Positions 25,456 through 37,905 of a DNA stretch of 64,000 bases are shown piece after piece (within the stretch, counting starts at the first letter, position 1; every line of letters begins with the position of its first letter). The translations under genes and the position numbers were made by a program. Source of the stretch: Climacium dendroides (taxonomy: Eukaryota; Streptophyta; Bryopsida; Hypnales; Climaciaceae); assembly GCA_950106755.1 (NCBI GenBank), contig OX467083.1, forward strand, positions 35,273,029 to 35,337,028, read 5' to 3'. Below the pieces are notes generated by a model. It was not told the origin of the DNA. It did not search any database and worked only from the letters and a program-made list of their open reading frames with translations.

Positions 25456-25790
25456 GTTATGGCAATTTTTATAAGTGAATAAAACATTTTGAGAAACATT
25501 GTGGACTTTGAATTTCAAAAAATAATTTATATTGTAAAATTGAGCTGAGGATTTTTTATTTCTAGAAAATTTAAGAAAAATTTGAAAAGCTTTTATTTTG
25601 AAACATAAAAAGTAATTATAGTTTAATTTCCATTTAACAAAATTGCTAAGTACATTCTAGTATACAATACTAAGATGGAATTGAAACTCACTTGTCCTAA
25701 TTGTGAGATTGTCTAGAAAGAAATTTAAATCCATTGGATTTTTTAGGGGGGATTTGAACTTTTTAATGAATCATGCATGTCATTTTGTAA

Positions 25791-27178
25791 CCCCTAAAGA
25801 TTCATGACTATATTTTATTAAAAGAAAACTCCAATCTACCATTTCTAGTGTAAAGAGCTAAAATGATAAAATGCTAATATTTTGTATATCCAACAACAAG
25901 ATCTTGTATACAATTTGTATGAGAGAATTTGAAAAATATTCAATAACTTTGACCTTGTAAATTATAAGATATTAGTATTCAAATTTTTTTTTAAATATTT
26001 TTAAACCTTACAATCCTAGGTTTTCAAACTTTGAATAATCTTAACTTTAAATTCTTTGCACTACAAAGTTTTGAGGTTTAGTTCTTTATGGTAGAGAATT
26101 GAGTTGAATTTTTTTAAAACTAATACAAAAATTGATTTTCATCCTTTAAAAATTGTCGAGTAGAAGTAGATACAAGATGGAAGAAAAAATTAAATCACAT
26201 TAAGTTCTAAAATGGAATTGAAACATGTTTGTCCTAATGGTGAGATTGTTGTAGCAAGTAATCGAAAAATTTTGTTTTGAAAAATTGTGGAAATTGACCC
26301 ATGAAATAGATCCTATATAATATTTTGCAAGGAAGATGCCTCAATTGCCTATAAAACAAGACTCTCTGAAAACTTCACATGACTAATCCAAATTGAATGA
26401 GTATAATTTTTTCATGTAGACATGAACATAAATTGTAAGTTAAATTTTTTTTGAAAATTATGAATTTCTAAAGGGGAGTTTTGTTGCCTTGAGTTGAGCA
26501 TTTTGAGCTTAGGAGGGCATAACTTTTTTCTTGTGCAAAAATTGAAATAAAAATTATATTCCTAGAAAGCAAGTACATTCTCTTACTTCCAAAAGAAATT
26601 TCAAAACACTATTGTAGAATTTGACACCATAGGAACCAGTTTTTTTTTTTTGACCAATGTCCCCCTTGTTGTCCTCGCTACAAAGGCCAATTTTGGAAGG
26701 GACGAAGCTAGAGAGGTCAAATTTCTGATAGTTTGGCAAAATTTCGCCCAAAAAAAACCTTGATAGGAACCTGCCTAAAATTCTAAAAAATTCATTCTAG
26801 GAATATGAACCTTTATGGATGAAGAAATCATCATGACTACTCAAACCACAAGGTTCTTTATTGTTTCACATGACTAATCCAAATGGAATTAATTATAGTT
26901 TTCTATATGAAAAAACAAACAACATGGATATTTTTAAGTTTTCATTTTCATTTTGTTTTTAGGTTCCAGAGCTTGAGCATTTTGTGATAAAGTAGCATAA
27001 GTTTTCTCCCATGCATTGATTGAATAAAATAACATTCATTTGTAGAAAATTAATTCAATTCCTATCTTCAAATAAAGTTTTTACAAAACACATCAACCGA
27101 AAATTTAAAAAAAAAAATAATATCATGGGGATCTATCAAAACTCCCAATTGTCTCCAAACAGACTTTGGTTTTAGGTG
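25791..27178 (+). mobile_element. TTAA-type subfamily B element, composite
   Basis: Opens GTAA-CCCCTAAAGATTC and closes TGGTTTTAGGTG-TTAA. At 1388 bp it is longer than normal. Internal blocks appear twice (CACATGACTAATCCAAAT at about 26380 and 26866), so it looks like one copy nested in or fused with another. Non-coding. Confidence 0.5.
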
Positions 27179-27488
27179 TTAACTCCTAATCAAACTAGCA
27201 ATCAAATTATGGACAAAGAACAAAGTACTTTTGGCCAATGGTTTTGTCCAAATGTGTTTGCATTTTATATAGTGATAATATTACTTTTATGACAAAGTAG
27301 ATTTATTGAGGTAAATTGCATATCTGTACAAAAATAAAATTAAAAATGTACAATTTTTTTAAAAAGGATTCATATATCAAGGATTAGTTGCTAGGAAAAT
27401 TTCAACAATGAAAATTAAGATATACACAAAATGCTCCTTTACTAACAAGAATTAGGAATGTTCATATAAGCAAAACAAATAGATTTAA

Positions 27489-28421
27489 TCCCTAAAGGAC
27501 CAAACGGTGTTTTTTTGGCAACATAGCGATTTGGGGTAGCTCAATACAAATGAAGTTTTTATTTTTTTTCTTTGAAATTTTTACACAACATGTGTCCTAG
27601 GAGTAACTCTAAGGCCCAACAATTTTCATAACTTTTGACTACATGGTTAAAAAGTTATTGAACGATTTGTAATTTTCAACATTCGGTGGGCAGTTTGGGT
27701 AGCAATCAAACTTCTTTAAAATCGCGTTTAAAAAAAATCGAAATTGGTTCTCTAGATTTATATTTAAAAAGCTTTTAATCATTCCATTTTGATCAATGAG
27801 ATGAAAGTTATGAGGAGTTTTAATTGTGGGTAGTTTGTTGCTAGTTATGGAATCTATACTCTAAAATGATCTTTGAAGTCCTTTATTTAACTCAATTTTC
27901 AATATTTTGGGAAAAAATAAAAACATTAGGCATAGATGGTTTATCATAACATTATAAACATTGGGATTGGCATTTTTCAATTCCATAAATAAATTGTTAA
28001 CAATTTAGTATTTTGAATCATTTTCTACTTCTTTCTACTTTCTATTTTTTTCCTATATGTTGTATGATTTCAAATGATTTGAAAATTTTCAAGCATGTAG
28101 ACAACTTGACTTGAAGAACGAATCCAAAGAGTAACCATCATTTGGGATAGTTTTTCATAAAAATGTGGCCTTGTGAAGTGCAACTACCCGGATTTTTGTA
28201 GGGTTAAAAAAAGGATTTTTGTCACTTGAAATGCTAATATTTTGCAATCTACACGGTGAAAATTTCTGAATTTTTTTCCACATCTTCTCAAACCAAATTA
28301 ATATAATATCCTACAGTTAGATGTGTCCAAAAATGTTTTTTTTTCAAAAATTTGGTATTTGTACTAGAAATGGCAATTTTAGAGCAATTTTGGTGAAAAC
28401 ATAGTCAAAATCCTTTAGGGG
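27489..28421 (+). mobile_element. TTAA-flanked miniature element, subfamily A, complete
   Basis: 933 bp between TTAA (27485-27488) and TTAA (28422-28425). Starts TCCCTAAAGGACCAAACGGT and ends ATAGTCAAAATCCTTTAGGG plus G. The interior is collinear with the copies at 40516-41444 and 54041-54964, with shared blocks such as TTTTGACTACATGGTTAAAA and ATGAGATGAAAGTTATG. It has no long open frame, so it is non-autonomous. Confidence 0.8.
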
Positions 28422-28611
28422 TTAAATCGAAAACTTTCAACCCTAGAGTATGCTCAACTATGAGCTCCAATTAAGATTGGAACATCTAATTGCGTCTGGT
28501 GTCTAAAAAGCCCACTTGAATACATATTCTCATTATATACATCTTCTATACCAATATGTACTATTGTTGAAGAAACAATTTTGGAACATCTAAGGTAGAG
28601 CCACCAATTCC

Positions 28612-29005
28612 TGACCAAGGATCTGCACCCAACTTGTAGGGTGCAACCATTTTTAACCAAGGTTGGAACAAATTTCCAACCAAATCTTGGAATGTGTTTT
28701 TTACTCATTTTCAAGATTGGAACTAATAAGGTCATGACACATGTCCAAAAATAGGAAGTAGTGAGTAGAAAAGTAGTTCTTCAATGATGGGAATTGGAAG
28801 ACTCTACACATCGGGTATGGATTCAAACCAACTTTTGGCTTCAAAAATCTATAGTAATTTCAATTCAAGGCATAAAATTACTGAAAAAATTGCAATCTCC
28901 ATCAGATTTCTATCTTTCTCCACCACATAAAATTGCCTATACATTGCCTTATATTGTTCCAGAGTATGGGTGGAATCACTTAAGTGATCGGCTATGGGAG
29001 GTTTA
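28612..29005 (+). repeat. Long direct repeat, right copy
   Basis: Counterpart of 25076-25455, sharing CCAACCAAATCTTGGAATGT, ACTAATAAGGTCATGACACA and GTGATCGGCTATGGGAGG with moderate divergence. Confidence 0.7.
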
Positions 29006-30292
29006 CCATACCAAAAGAAGTTTGACCCTTCTAACTTTTGTCAACAATATCCAAATAATATACTCTTTGACACATAATGCCTAGTCCCATTTCCAAGGCA
29101 AATTTGTCACCATTCCATTAGATAGTCATAAATGCGATATGACTCACAATGCAGACCCTCTCTCTACACCCTTAGATTTGTGAAAAGTACATGTATGGAT
29201 GTTTGTGAAAAACTATTAAACTTGTCGTTGTGTCCCATAACGCTCAGGAGGCATTACAGTATCTAGTCCATGGAGATTTTCTTTCATTTCATTTCATTTT
29301 ATTTTTTTTGGAGACAAATGACCTTCTTTCATTTTACAATTACAATCCTCCTCCTCCTCCTCTTTTTAAAAAATTTCTTTTATCAGTCAATAAATAGAAA
29401 AGGTGCCTTATGTACGTGTCTCTTTGATGTGTCTTCAATGTTTGGAAGGCACCAGCTCGCAGTCCAAGTCATAGTGTCCTAAATGCCCACTTCCTCGGCT
29501 GCATGGGTGCAAGGGGCCCCTGCCCAGCATTTAAAATGAGGATGAAACCTAGAACGGGTACTTGGACCATGCCTGGTCTAAAAGCCTTGTTGGTGGAATC
29601 ATCCCATGAGTCCACTGGAAAATAAAAAGTTTACCCCCTGCAAATCCATTCAGTTGGGCCAAAGTGGAATTCCGGAATTCCGGCACACTTCCCCAAAGTC
29701 AATTTGGAATGGATACTTTTGAAATCTGGGCACAAGCTGGGGTGGCCGGACATGTACCTTTTCATGGGAATATTTTTTTTTAAAAAGGGGAAAAAAAAAG
29801 GAAAAAAAAAAAAGGAAAAAAAAATTCTTCAATTGGGTGTCCAGTTCAAAAGTTATGCTTCTAAACAAAATGGATAATGGTATGTCCCCACTTGGCATTT
29901 GGTAACATTGGTTCTTAAAAGATAATACTCTGCACAAAGACCAACATGCCTGTATTTTATGGAGACGCATTTATTGCATTGATTCTAAAGAATTTATCCA
30001 ACATTCAGATATGAAACCATACCATTCAACAACCTTAACAGAAGTTACCCTCTCCTCTCCAGAGTCCTCATCCATCCATCTCTGCAAAATGAAGAATACT
30101 TCAATATCAATGTCCTTTGACCATCTTCCTCCAAAAAAATTGATGGCAAAGTGAAGGGATTGCTTCTCAGACGTTTGTGGGTTGTAGGAAGGGGATGTCA
30201 TTTTTATATTGAAATCAATTGACCATCATGAAACTTCAAAGGTTATAGGATAATTTGAAATTGAGAGCTTCACCACTCATTGTGAAAACATA
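29006..30292. other. Spacer, no gene recognised
   Basis: Mixed composition. It holds a short CTCCTCCTCCTC run near 29350, an A-rich/GGAAAA run near 29780-29825, and a slightly GC-richer patch at 29450-29770. Frames of 70-106 codons occur on both strands (for example 29650-29970 minus) without domains or plausible splice structure. Confidence 0.5.
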
Positions 30293-30670
30293 GGAATTAT
30301 GTTTGAAGTAGAATTTCAAACCTCATGTAGGCATAAAATTATTAATTTTTTCAGAAAACCTTGAATTATTAGAAGTTGATAAATCAAGTTAACTTCCATC
30401 TCCAAAAATTTGTTTGTAGTTTTGAATCTCCAATCAAAAGTTATGATCAAATTTCTACGCAGGGTTGAAAGGGACATTTTCTTGGACAGTTTCAAACATC
30501 CTCTTTGATTTTTGTGCCTAACTTTTGATTAGAGGATCAAAATTACAAAATAGTTTTTAGAGATGGAAGTTAACTTGATTTATCAACTTCTACTAGTTCA
30601 AGGTTTTTTGAAAAAAATTATTCTACTATGCCTAAATGAGGTTTGAAATTCTACTTCAAACATAATTCTT
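30293..30670. repeat. Large inverted repeat (hairpin) of about 378 bp
   Basis: Left arm 30293-30450 and right arm about 30519-30670 are near-complementary over roughly 150 bp (for example TTTGAAGTAGAATTTCAAAC against GTTTGAAATTCTACTTCAAA, and GATAAATCAAGTTAACTTCC against its complement). The loop is about 65 bp. A transcript would fold into a long imperfect stem. It could be a foldback element or a small-RNA source; terminal features do not identify a superfamily. Confidence 0.85.
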
Positions 30671-33460
30671 GCTTTTGCTTTTGCTTTTGACTTAACTATG
30701 AGCGGTTGAGGTCCTCCTAATTCTCATTCAAATATCGCACATGGTTTGTTTTACTTACTACCACCCCATATGTACATAAAAAGCTTGTATTCATCCCGAA
30801 GTTCAATATTTGAGTGTGTTTCTTCAATTCAAGTTGTGGTGCTCTTCGGAAGAAAGCCACTACTCTTTCCTAATTGCCCATCTAAGGTCCCTTTAACTAA
30901 GACCAGTGTGCACTTCCTAAAATCCACATTTTCAGGAGATTCATAAGCTTTAATTACATGTGATTTTGGCAGTGGTGGACCAGAGTTCGCAGATGATTTA
31001 ATAGTCTTCGTACTGCTCTTACCTCAATGCCACATCACGCACCACGTTGGTTCGGTGAATACCAAGCAACGCAGGTGTGAATGAGCTTTAAATTCTTCAC
31101 GTAATACTGCTGCCTAAGAACCTTGCTAAGACCAAGTGTAGACCAACCTTAAGGTAGGGAGCTTGGGTTAAATCCCTCTTGCAGTATAAAATTTGGTAGG
31201 TATGTAACAAACATGATATAGCATGCAATTGTCAAAAAGAGAAAAAAAGAACAAAACAAAACCACGCGATTATATGGAAATCTCATTCCAAGAGGAGTCA
31301 AAGGTCAATGACCTTGTTGAGCACGACAAAAATCAATTATTTTCTTTTAAAATTCAAGTGAAGTAATTTTGCAATTGAATAAACAATATGTTCTAAAATT
31401 TCAATAATTACTCATTTTCCAATGACAATAGGACATCTACCTCTAGTTAGTAGTGATTAAATTTGTAGTAAATGAGTAATTCATAAACAAATTGGATTTA
31501 ATTATCTAGATTTATGTATTTATGAAAAACTTTTAATAATTTTATTTCATTTAATAAATTGAAAGTTATGAAGAGCTTTATTTACAATCAATCATGGAAT
31601 CTTTCAAAAATAAAGTGTGAGTTTCATCTTTGAACTCAATATTCAATATTTTTGAAAGAGTTAAAATCTTACGTGAAGATTGCTTATTTCAACATTACAA
31701 TCCAAAAGATTGAATTTTTAAAAAATTTATGTATAAATTATTAACAAATAAATGTTTGTTGTCATGTTTGTACCTCCATCTTTTTTATATTTTTTACAAG
31801 AATGAATATGATGTATTGTTTGTTGAATATTTGTTACATATCCAACCTTATTTCTTCAATGCAATGTTTTTCATTACAAATTGTAGGACATACTCATTTA
31901 TTAATAAATAAAATAAAATAAAAGACGATACCTCATCATTTGAAAGAATTGGAAAAACATTGTTCCTTAATTTTGACCACTAAGATCATGCAATCCATGT
32001 AGTCCAATTATTCTAAAAATCATTTTGTATATTCCCTTAGCACTTACTTTAGTATAATTTTATACAATTAAATTTAAAAAATATATATTAAAAAAAATTT
32101 GGTACCCCCTCCCCCCAATCCCAACCCTTTTTAATTTTCTAGGGGGGGTGCCATTTGATATGGGATATATCTTGTATCTTGTATCTCATATCTGTACCAT
32201 ATATGTATTGTACATACCTATATCTATACCATATCCATATCCAATGGCACTCGTTTTTTTCAAGATCAATGGCATGGGAGGAGGATTTTTTTTCTTCTAA
32301 ATCAATGGCTCTCGTTTTTTCAACAGAGGGGGGGCCCAAGTAATTGGAGGAACAAGGTTGGCTGCCTCTTTTGAGTTCATTGTAACCTATAGCATATTGC
32401 TTTTGAAAATTTATAATGTATTTTCTAATTAGCAAAAAAATTAAATATTAGTTGTAATATCTTTTATTATAATTTGTTGATTTATTTGAACAAAAATTTC
32501 ACCATCTCACCTCACAAAAGACACTTAAACACTACCATTGTCTCTATTCTACACAATGGAATTTAAACCCTTCATCTTTTTTTGAGTGCTTCCCATTATT
32601 GGGGACCAAACTACATTGTATTTGATATCTCATACAATACCACACCTAGCTAACAAGATCACATTTAATACTTAATTAAATCTAGAAAAATAAATTTTCA
32701 AAAATTTTAAATAGGAATATAACCTCAAATTTTGTATTTTCACAATACAAAATTATTTTATAAAAGAATTTTTAACGTTCAAATATCTATTTTTAGAATT
32801 ATTTTTTGTAGTCGGGAACTAAATACTCGGTTGTTGCTAAGAAAAAGTAAGAAATTAATTTGGCTATTTTTTTCAAGAAATACAGTGATTGACAAAACTA
32901 GTACAAAGTTGAAATGTTTTCATTCAAACAATCATACCATAAGCATCAACGGATAAAGTCCAAAAATAGATATACAGTAGTTGTAGTGTGTAACATATTA
33001 CAAATTACTATGGAAGTTTGAAGAAAAAATTAGTTGTGATTTGGAAGAAAATCAATTTCAAAGTTAGCCGTGTCTAAAACTCAGTTTCGTTCAACCCGAT
33101 TTGAAATTACTTTATCTTTTCCCAATTTTTTCTTAGAATTCCAAAAAAACTTTTTGTTCCTTGGCATGTTGGTTATACATTATTTTAGATTGTTGTACAC
33201 AAAAATTTAAGGAAACCAACATTTATAGGATTTAAAATATCAATAGTTTAATAAATACATAAATGATGTTGGTTCTCACAATATTTGTTTTTTTGGGAGG
33301 AATTGATAGCATGGAATAGCACTAGCCATCATAGAGAGAGTGCAAGTGGCAATATGGACCATTGTTACATCTTAATGCCCTTGCATTTGAAATACTTGTT
33401 GAATGGAGCAATGTGTTTAATTTATATTTCATAGCCATTGAATACGTTTTTAGGTTCAAT
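30671..33460. other. AT-rich spacer, no gene recognised
   Basis: No domain-bearing frame. A GC-richer patch at about 30960-31180 has no recognisable content; I tested it for tRNA-like folds and saw none. A TAT/ATC-rich simple repeat lies at 32158-32245, and a GGGGGG-rich break occurs near 32140. Confidence 0.5.
32158..32245. repeat. ATATC/GTATC-type simple sequence
   Basis: Imperfect tandem pentamer-hexamer runs (TATCTTGTATCTTGTATCTC, then CATATCCATATCC). Low-complexity slippage sequence. Confidence 0.7.
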
Positions 33461-33692
33461 AATATCACATTGTGTGAAAATATGATTTCTATGTATATAT
33501 GATTGGAAATATTTTTATAAAATAATCAAAATATTTCTTTTAAAGACTTATCGAAATCATTGTCATGCATTCTATTCAAATATATTAAATTTTTACTAAT
33601 ATGTGATACAATGAATGCGTAGTATAGCAAACATGAGCCGTTAGTATTAATGGTAGCATTTGTGATATTATAGAGGGACTTATGATTTTACT
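33461..33692 (+). repeat. Dispersed repeat, copy 2
   Basis: Matches 13229-13466 in the same orientation, from AATATCACATTGTGTGAAAA to GGGACTTATGATTTTA. Confidence 0.8.
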
Positions 33693-34029
33693 AATAAGAT
33701 TTGTGTGTCCAAAGATTGGAGTTGATGTTGAACATAATTGGTCCAACCAATCCAAAATAAATAAATCATCATTCTCAATACGGTCAAAAAGGTGAAACTT
33801 TTATAAAGCTTAACGTAATTTTTGTCCATTTTCAGAAATGCAACTATTCATCCTCGGAATGAGGGATGGAAAGGGGAGATCTTCTACAGTGGTTTGATTC
33901 CCAATGCCTACTATTATTTTGTTTTTGTTTTTGTTTTTAAAAAATTTAAACGGGACGATGTCTCACGGTTCCAAAAGGGCTGATTTCCACAGTCACCAAC
34001 CCGTCATTTAAGGGTCAAGCGTTTTGCAA

Positions 34030-34344
34030 CCACATTGTTTCCCCATGAGACCCATGGGTCTTTTTTTTTTTTTTTCATTCCGTGTTGGGAAAGGTGGCTC
34101 CTTTAGGGCACCCAGTTGTCTTCTCCACCAACCCCCATCCTTTGCATTGTACTGGAAAGACTGGAAAGTCCCTCCCCCATATCTAGCAAAGCACAAGACA
34201 ATCCCCCTTCCCAGTTCCCCTGCCGGCAACGAACTGAAGTGACGGAAGTGAAGAAGTTTCCTTCCGTTCCAAGCTCAAGGAAATCATCCATCCCTCCCTC
34301 ATCCCCTCCGTCCCCCCGTCACGTGACATGGGAGCCCGGCACCA
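34030..34344 (+). promoter_or_regulatory. Probable promoter and leader of the 34.3-39.2 kb gene, with G-box
   Basis: GC-rich island after 20 kb of AT-rich DNA, with pyrimidine-rich CCCTCCCTCATCCCC stretches typical of plant leaders. A perfect palindrome GTCACGTGAC sits at 34318-34327, 18 bases upstream of the first ATG. CACGTG is the G-box core bound by plant bZIP and bHLH factors. Its closeness to the ATG means it could lie in the leader instead of the promoter. No transcript evidence is available here. Confidence 0.4.
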
Positions 34345-34676
34345 ATGGAAACGCAGATTGAGATTCTCTTTCTGTTCGCCCGCGATCCCCTGCCAGGTGG
34401 AGCCTCCAGGCGCAGCGTCATCATGGCTGCCCCGTTATCCTTGGATTGCGCATATCGATGGTCGCTGGGCTCTGCCAAGGTTCCCAATCTAGATCTGTGG
34501 GCTCCCTCAATCCCCTCGATCGGGGGGCTCTCGGATCATAAGGTATCTCACCAGTCACCACAGCTACACCCTCCTACAGCCCTACACCTACGACTCCACT
34601 CCACTCCACTTACGACAGTACAGTAGTACTTGCTAGAGGCCGACGTTACTATGCACGTCGAAACAGGGATGGGAAT

Positions 34677-34905
34677 TGGGGATTCTTCTCATTGCCCCGT
34701 TTTACCCCTGGGGAAAAAAACGCTGTGGAATTTTTTATTTGCAATCAGATGAATTTTGTTCAGTTGCAAATTCTGAATTCGGACTTGCAATGAGCGGCCC
34801 CAAAGTAGCTAGGGGCAGTGTAGAAATATTAAAAAAAAAAATCATGGCAAAAAAATAGGGGGCTTTTTTTCACAATTAACCCTAGACATGGCAATGAGGG
34901 GGTAG
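34677..34905 (+). mobile_element. Mutator-like miniature element, shared-core family, copy 1
   Basis: Contains the family core (AACGCTGTGGAATTTTTTAT, AATTCTGAATTCGGACTTGC, AGTAGCTAGGGGCAGTGTAG, AAATAGGGGGC) between imperfect inverted ends around CTCATTGCC and GGCAATGAG. The boundaries are approximate and I see no clean target duplication. It lies in the first intron of the putative gene. Confidence 0.55.
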
Positions 34906-34949
34906 TTCTCCTTTGGCCCGCTGCCACAGGCCAATAGGATTCTGCCCTA

Positions 34950-35600
34950 GAGCATCACCACCCGTCTTGCAAAATAGGGATTTGGCTTTGCAAAATGGGT
35001 GGGTGGGGGCTTGCATTTGGCAAGCTGGGTTGAAACGTATCCATGTGTCCCACCTATGACCTCTCAAGAGGCTGAGCTTGAGTGACTGGGAGGTAAAATG
35101 AACAAAGGTAATGTAAGTTTATACCACTACAAATCTACAATCGAGACAACACTTCTAGACGTTTTCAACCTCGGTCTAGCTAATTCGATCTAGCTAAATC
35201 AATCTAGCTAAATCGATCAAGCCAATTAATTCAAGCTAATAAAATCAAGTTATTTCAAGCTTTGACCGAGAATACAAAATATATGAAAAAGTGCACACAC
35301 AACCAACAATGAGGTATAATACAAATTACCACAGCTTTGCAAGATACTCTCTAGGTATAACACAAATTACTTGTAGAGGTGAAAACAATGAAACCAATTC
35401 AACTCTACAAGTTTTGTAGTTTTGTGTGACTATGTTTTGCAGGCCATGTGTAGGCTGGCAAATTTACCTTCTTTTGCAAATCCACTCTTGTTTGTAGGTT
35501 GGCCTCTTGGACAAGCTATCCGTCTTGGTAGTCCGGTGGGGCAAACTTGTAGGCTAATATGAACAAGTCATCCCAAATGCAAGATTGATGGGGATGCTCT
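34950..35600. mobile_element. Harbinger-like element with GAGCATC ends, probable
   Basis: Left end AGAGCATCACCACCCGTCTT followed by GCAAAATAGG; right end GATGGGGATGCTCT. The flanks CTA and TAA only loosely fit the TWA target typical of PIF/Harbinger. At 650 bp it is longer than the 343-bp relative at 38805 and includes a CTAGCTAAATC-type simple repeat near 35180. A further partial copy follows at 35604-35720 (GAGCATCCCCACATGGCTTG). Confidence 0.5.
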
Positions 35601-35814
35601 AATTGATGAGAGCATCCCCACATGGCTTGCAAAATAGATGACCTCTTGGAGGCTCGCTAGAAAATTTATTGCCCACTTCACAATTGGATGACTTGTTTCA
35701 AAGACTAACCTCGAAATGTAAGAGCATTGTCACCAATAGCAACTCTACTTGACTATGGCATCAAGATGTGATAAGACACTTACTGTCTCATGAGATGTGG
35801 TGGTGCATTCAAGA

Positions 35815-36000
35815 CTTGATTAGTATGCCATGTGTTGTTGCTACAGTCAAAATAAAAATAAAAATAATTTTTTTTAAATTTCTACAAATTTCAAAAATCA
35901 ATAACTTTCACATTGTGAATCAAAATGTCATGAAACAAAGCTTGTGCACCCCCTCCTCATTGAGAGCTTTCCAATGATACCCAACACACAACTGGGGGAT
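35815..36000 (-). repeat. Decayed copy of the 61.2-61.5 kb repeat unit
   Basis: Reverse complement of the unit at 61219-61510. Shared blocks are CTTGTGCACCCCCTCCTCAT then GAGAGCTTTCC, and a CACAATCAAAA/TACAGTCAAAA block next to GCCATGTG. It is more AT-rich than the 61.2-kb copy, consistent with older C-to-T decay. Confidence 0.6.
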
Positions 36001-36895
36001 GCATAGTCTAGGAGATCTCACCATAACAAACAAAACAAACAACCTATCTTAATGGATGGACGCTCCACACCAACCACCCCTTTAAAGTCCTTGCTAAAAT
36101 TCTTCCCTTTCTTCTCACGCCTTTCACGAGCCTTCATGTCTTCCACTAAGGCCATAGTTCAATCTGACCCAGTTGGTCACTACAAAGACCTTGCGTTGCT
36201 CAACAAATGTGGGAGCGCTGGGAGAAACGACACAACTTGTACTGTGACAGCGTGCTGGTGTGCAGGTGTGCAGCCGTTTTTGTTTGGACAGACACGGCAA
36301 GCCCAAGCCTGGAGTGGCATTGCCAAGGTCTGTTGGTGAGCGAGACTCTAACTATCACCTCCTGCTGTGTGTGCATTCATTCATTTTGACGCGGATGGAC
36401 CATTTCCACAGAGTAACATTTGACTCTCCTTTCACAGCCTCTGCCATTGTGTCTGTGATCCCAGGTCTCTCATTCAGTTCAGTTCGTTTGTGCAGGTTCT
36501 GAGGCCTTACAATTTCGTCCCCAATTGTACTTACTGGGAATATCAGATGGAATTGGTCCGACTGTAAGTAAAAACCTTACGTTAAGTACCTTACACTGAT
36601 GCAATTGATTGATTGCCTGCCTGCACACTTGTAGAGGGGTACAATTGGCTACTTAACTTCATGCAGTCAGTGCACCAGGGCCCAACTCAATTCATGTGAG
36701 GATATGAAAATCAGGCTTGTAGTCTACCTCACTGGCATGCTATTGTAGGATACCTGCCAAACAGGTAAGTAACTTAGAAGTACTTTGGTTCTTCACAAAA
36801 ACAAAAAAGAACTAACTTAACTTAGTGAGATCATGTTACTCTTATCTTATTAGGTAGGTTGTTAACCCTTAAAGGACGTCATTGTGGAAATCATC

Positions 36896-37110
36896 CAGGA
36901 TGTTAAATCATGCCATCAAAGGTGGGCCCCAGCAGGATACAATTTGTGTTTTAGGGAAAGTAAAAAATAAAAATAAAAACTATTTTGAACCATGTCTAGG
37001 GGATATTGTAGACCTCACTTAGCTAATTAAGGATCTCTAATTGCAAATATGAATTCGGAATTTGCAAAAAAAATCATATGTCACAAATAAAAAATTCCTG
37101 CGTTTTTCCT
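36896..37110 (-). mobile_element. Mutator-like shared-core element, reversed and truncated
   Basis: Starts CCAGGATGTTAAATCATGCC with AGGTGGGCCCCAGCAGG, a diverged version of the terminal repeat at 37638. The core then follows in reverse orientation (CACTTAGCTAATTAAGGATC; AATTCCTGCGTTTTTCC). The far terminal repeat is missing. Confidence 0.6.
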
Positions 37111-37637
37111 AACGCAGTTGAAAGAATATGATGATCTTTGAAAAATGACGACGAATATATCAATTCATAAACAATGAAAAAGACATATGAAGATTTTAAT
37201 CCATTTGAAAATTAACACAAAGTTTATATTTTTTTATAAATACTATACATTCAAGTTGGATTCAACACCTTGGTCTCAAAATAATTTTAATTTTGGCATT
37301 TGAACAATTCAGCACCTTTCATTTGATTTTCTTGACTTTTGACATGTTACTCTTCCTACTTTTTTGACACTAAGATGAAATGATTTTATTTTTTCTATTT
37401 ATACATGAATGTGTTCTTTTCCTCTACATTTCTTCAAGAATAATTTTCAAATATTCAGAATTTTCAACAATTACATTTTCTCAGATTTTCAGAAATAGTT
37501 GTACAGTACAGTTTTTCATAGTGTAGACATTCTCCAATTTTTTCCCTGATTGTTTATGAAACTGACCTACACGTAGGGTATATGGAAATGGTTTAGTGTT
37601 GTACATCATACACTGATATCTCAACTGGCATTTGATT

Positions 37638-37905
37638 GCAGGACGTTAAATCGTGCCAACTTAGGTGGGCCCTGCTGAGGTGGATTTAACCCGGGGAAAA
37701 CGCAGGAATTTTTTATTTGCCACAAATGGGTTTTTTTGCAACTTCTGAATTCTTATTTGCAATCAGAGATCCCAAATTAGCTAGGTAAGGTCTACCATAT
37801 ACCCTAGACATGGCTCAAAATAGGGGGATTTTTTTTACTTTTATTCCTAGAACACAAAGTTCACCTTGCTGGGCCCACCTAAGTTGGCATGGTTTAACGT
37901 CCTGC
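37638..37905 (+). mobile_element. 268-bp Mutator-like miniature element, 9-bp target duplication
   Basis: Terminal inverted repeats of about 45 bp (GCAGGACGTTAAATCGTGCC ... GGCATGGTTTAACGTCCTGC) bounded by exact 9-bp duplications CATTTGATT at 37629-37637 and 37906-37914. Nine-base duplications and long terminal repeats are the hallmark of Mutator-like elements. The interior holds the shared core (GAATTTTTTATTTGCCAC; GATCCCAAATTAGCTAGG). Non-coding. Confidence 0.85.

Noticed and set aside
15143..28425. CCCTAAA motifs resembling plant telomere repeats
   Set aside because: They occur singly within CCCCTAAAGG transposon ends, never as tandem arrays.
31000..31190. Possible tRNA-like segment near GGGTTAAATCCC
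   Set aside because: No acceptor stem or D-arm can be folded around it.
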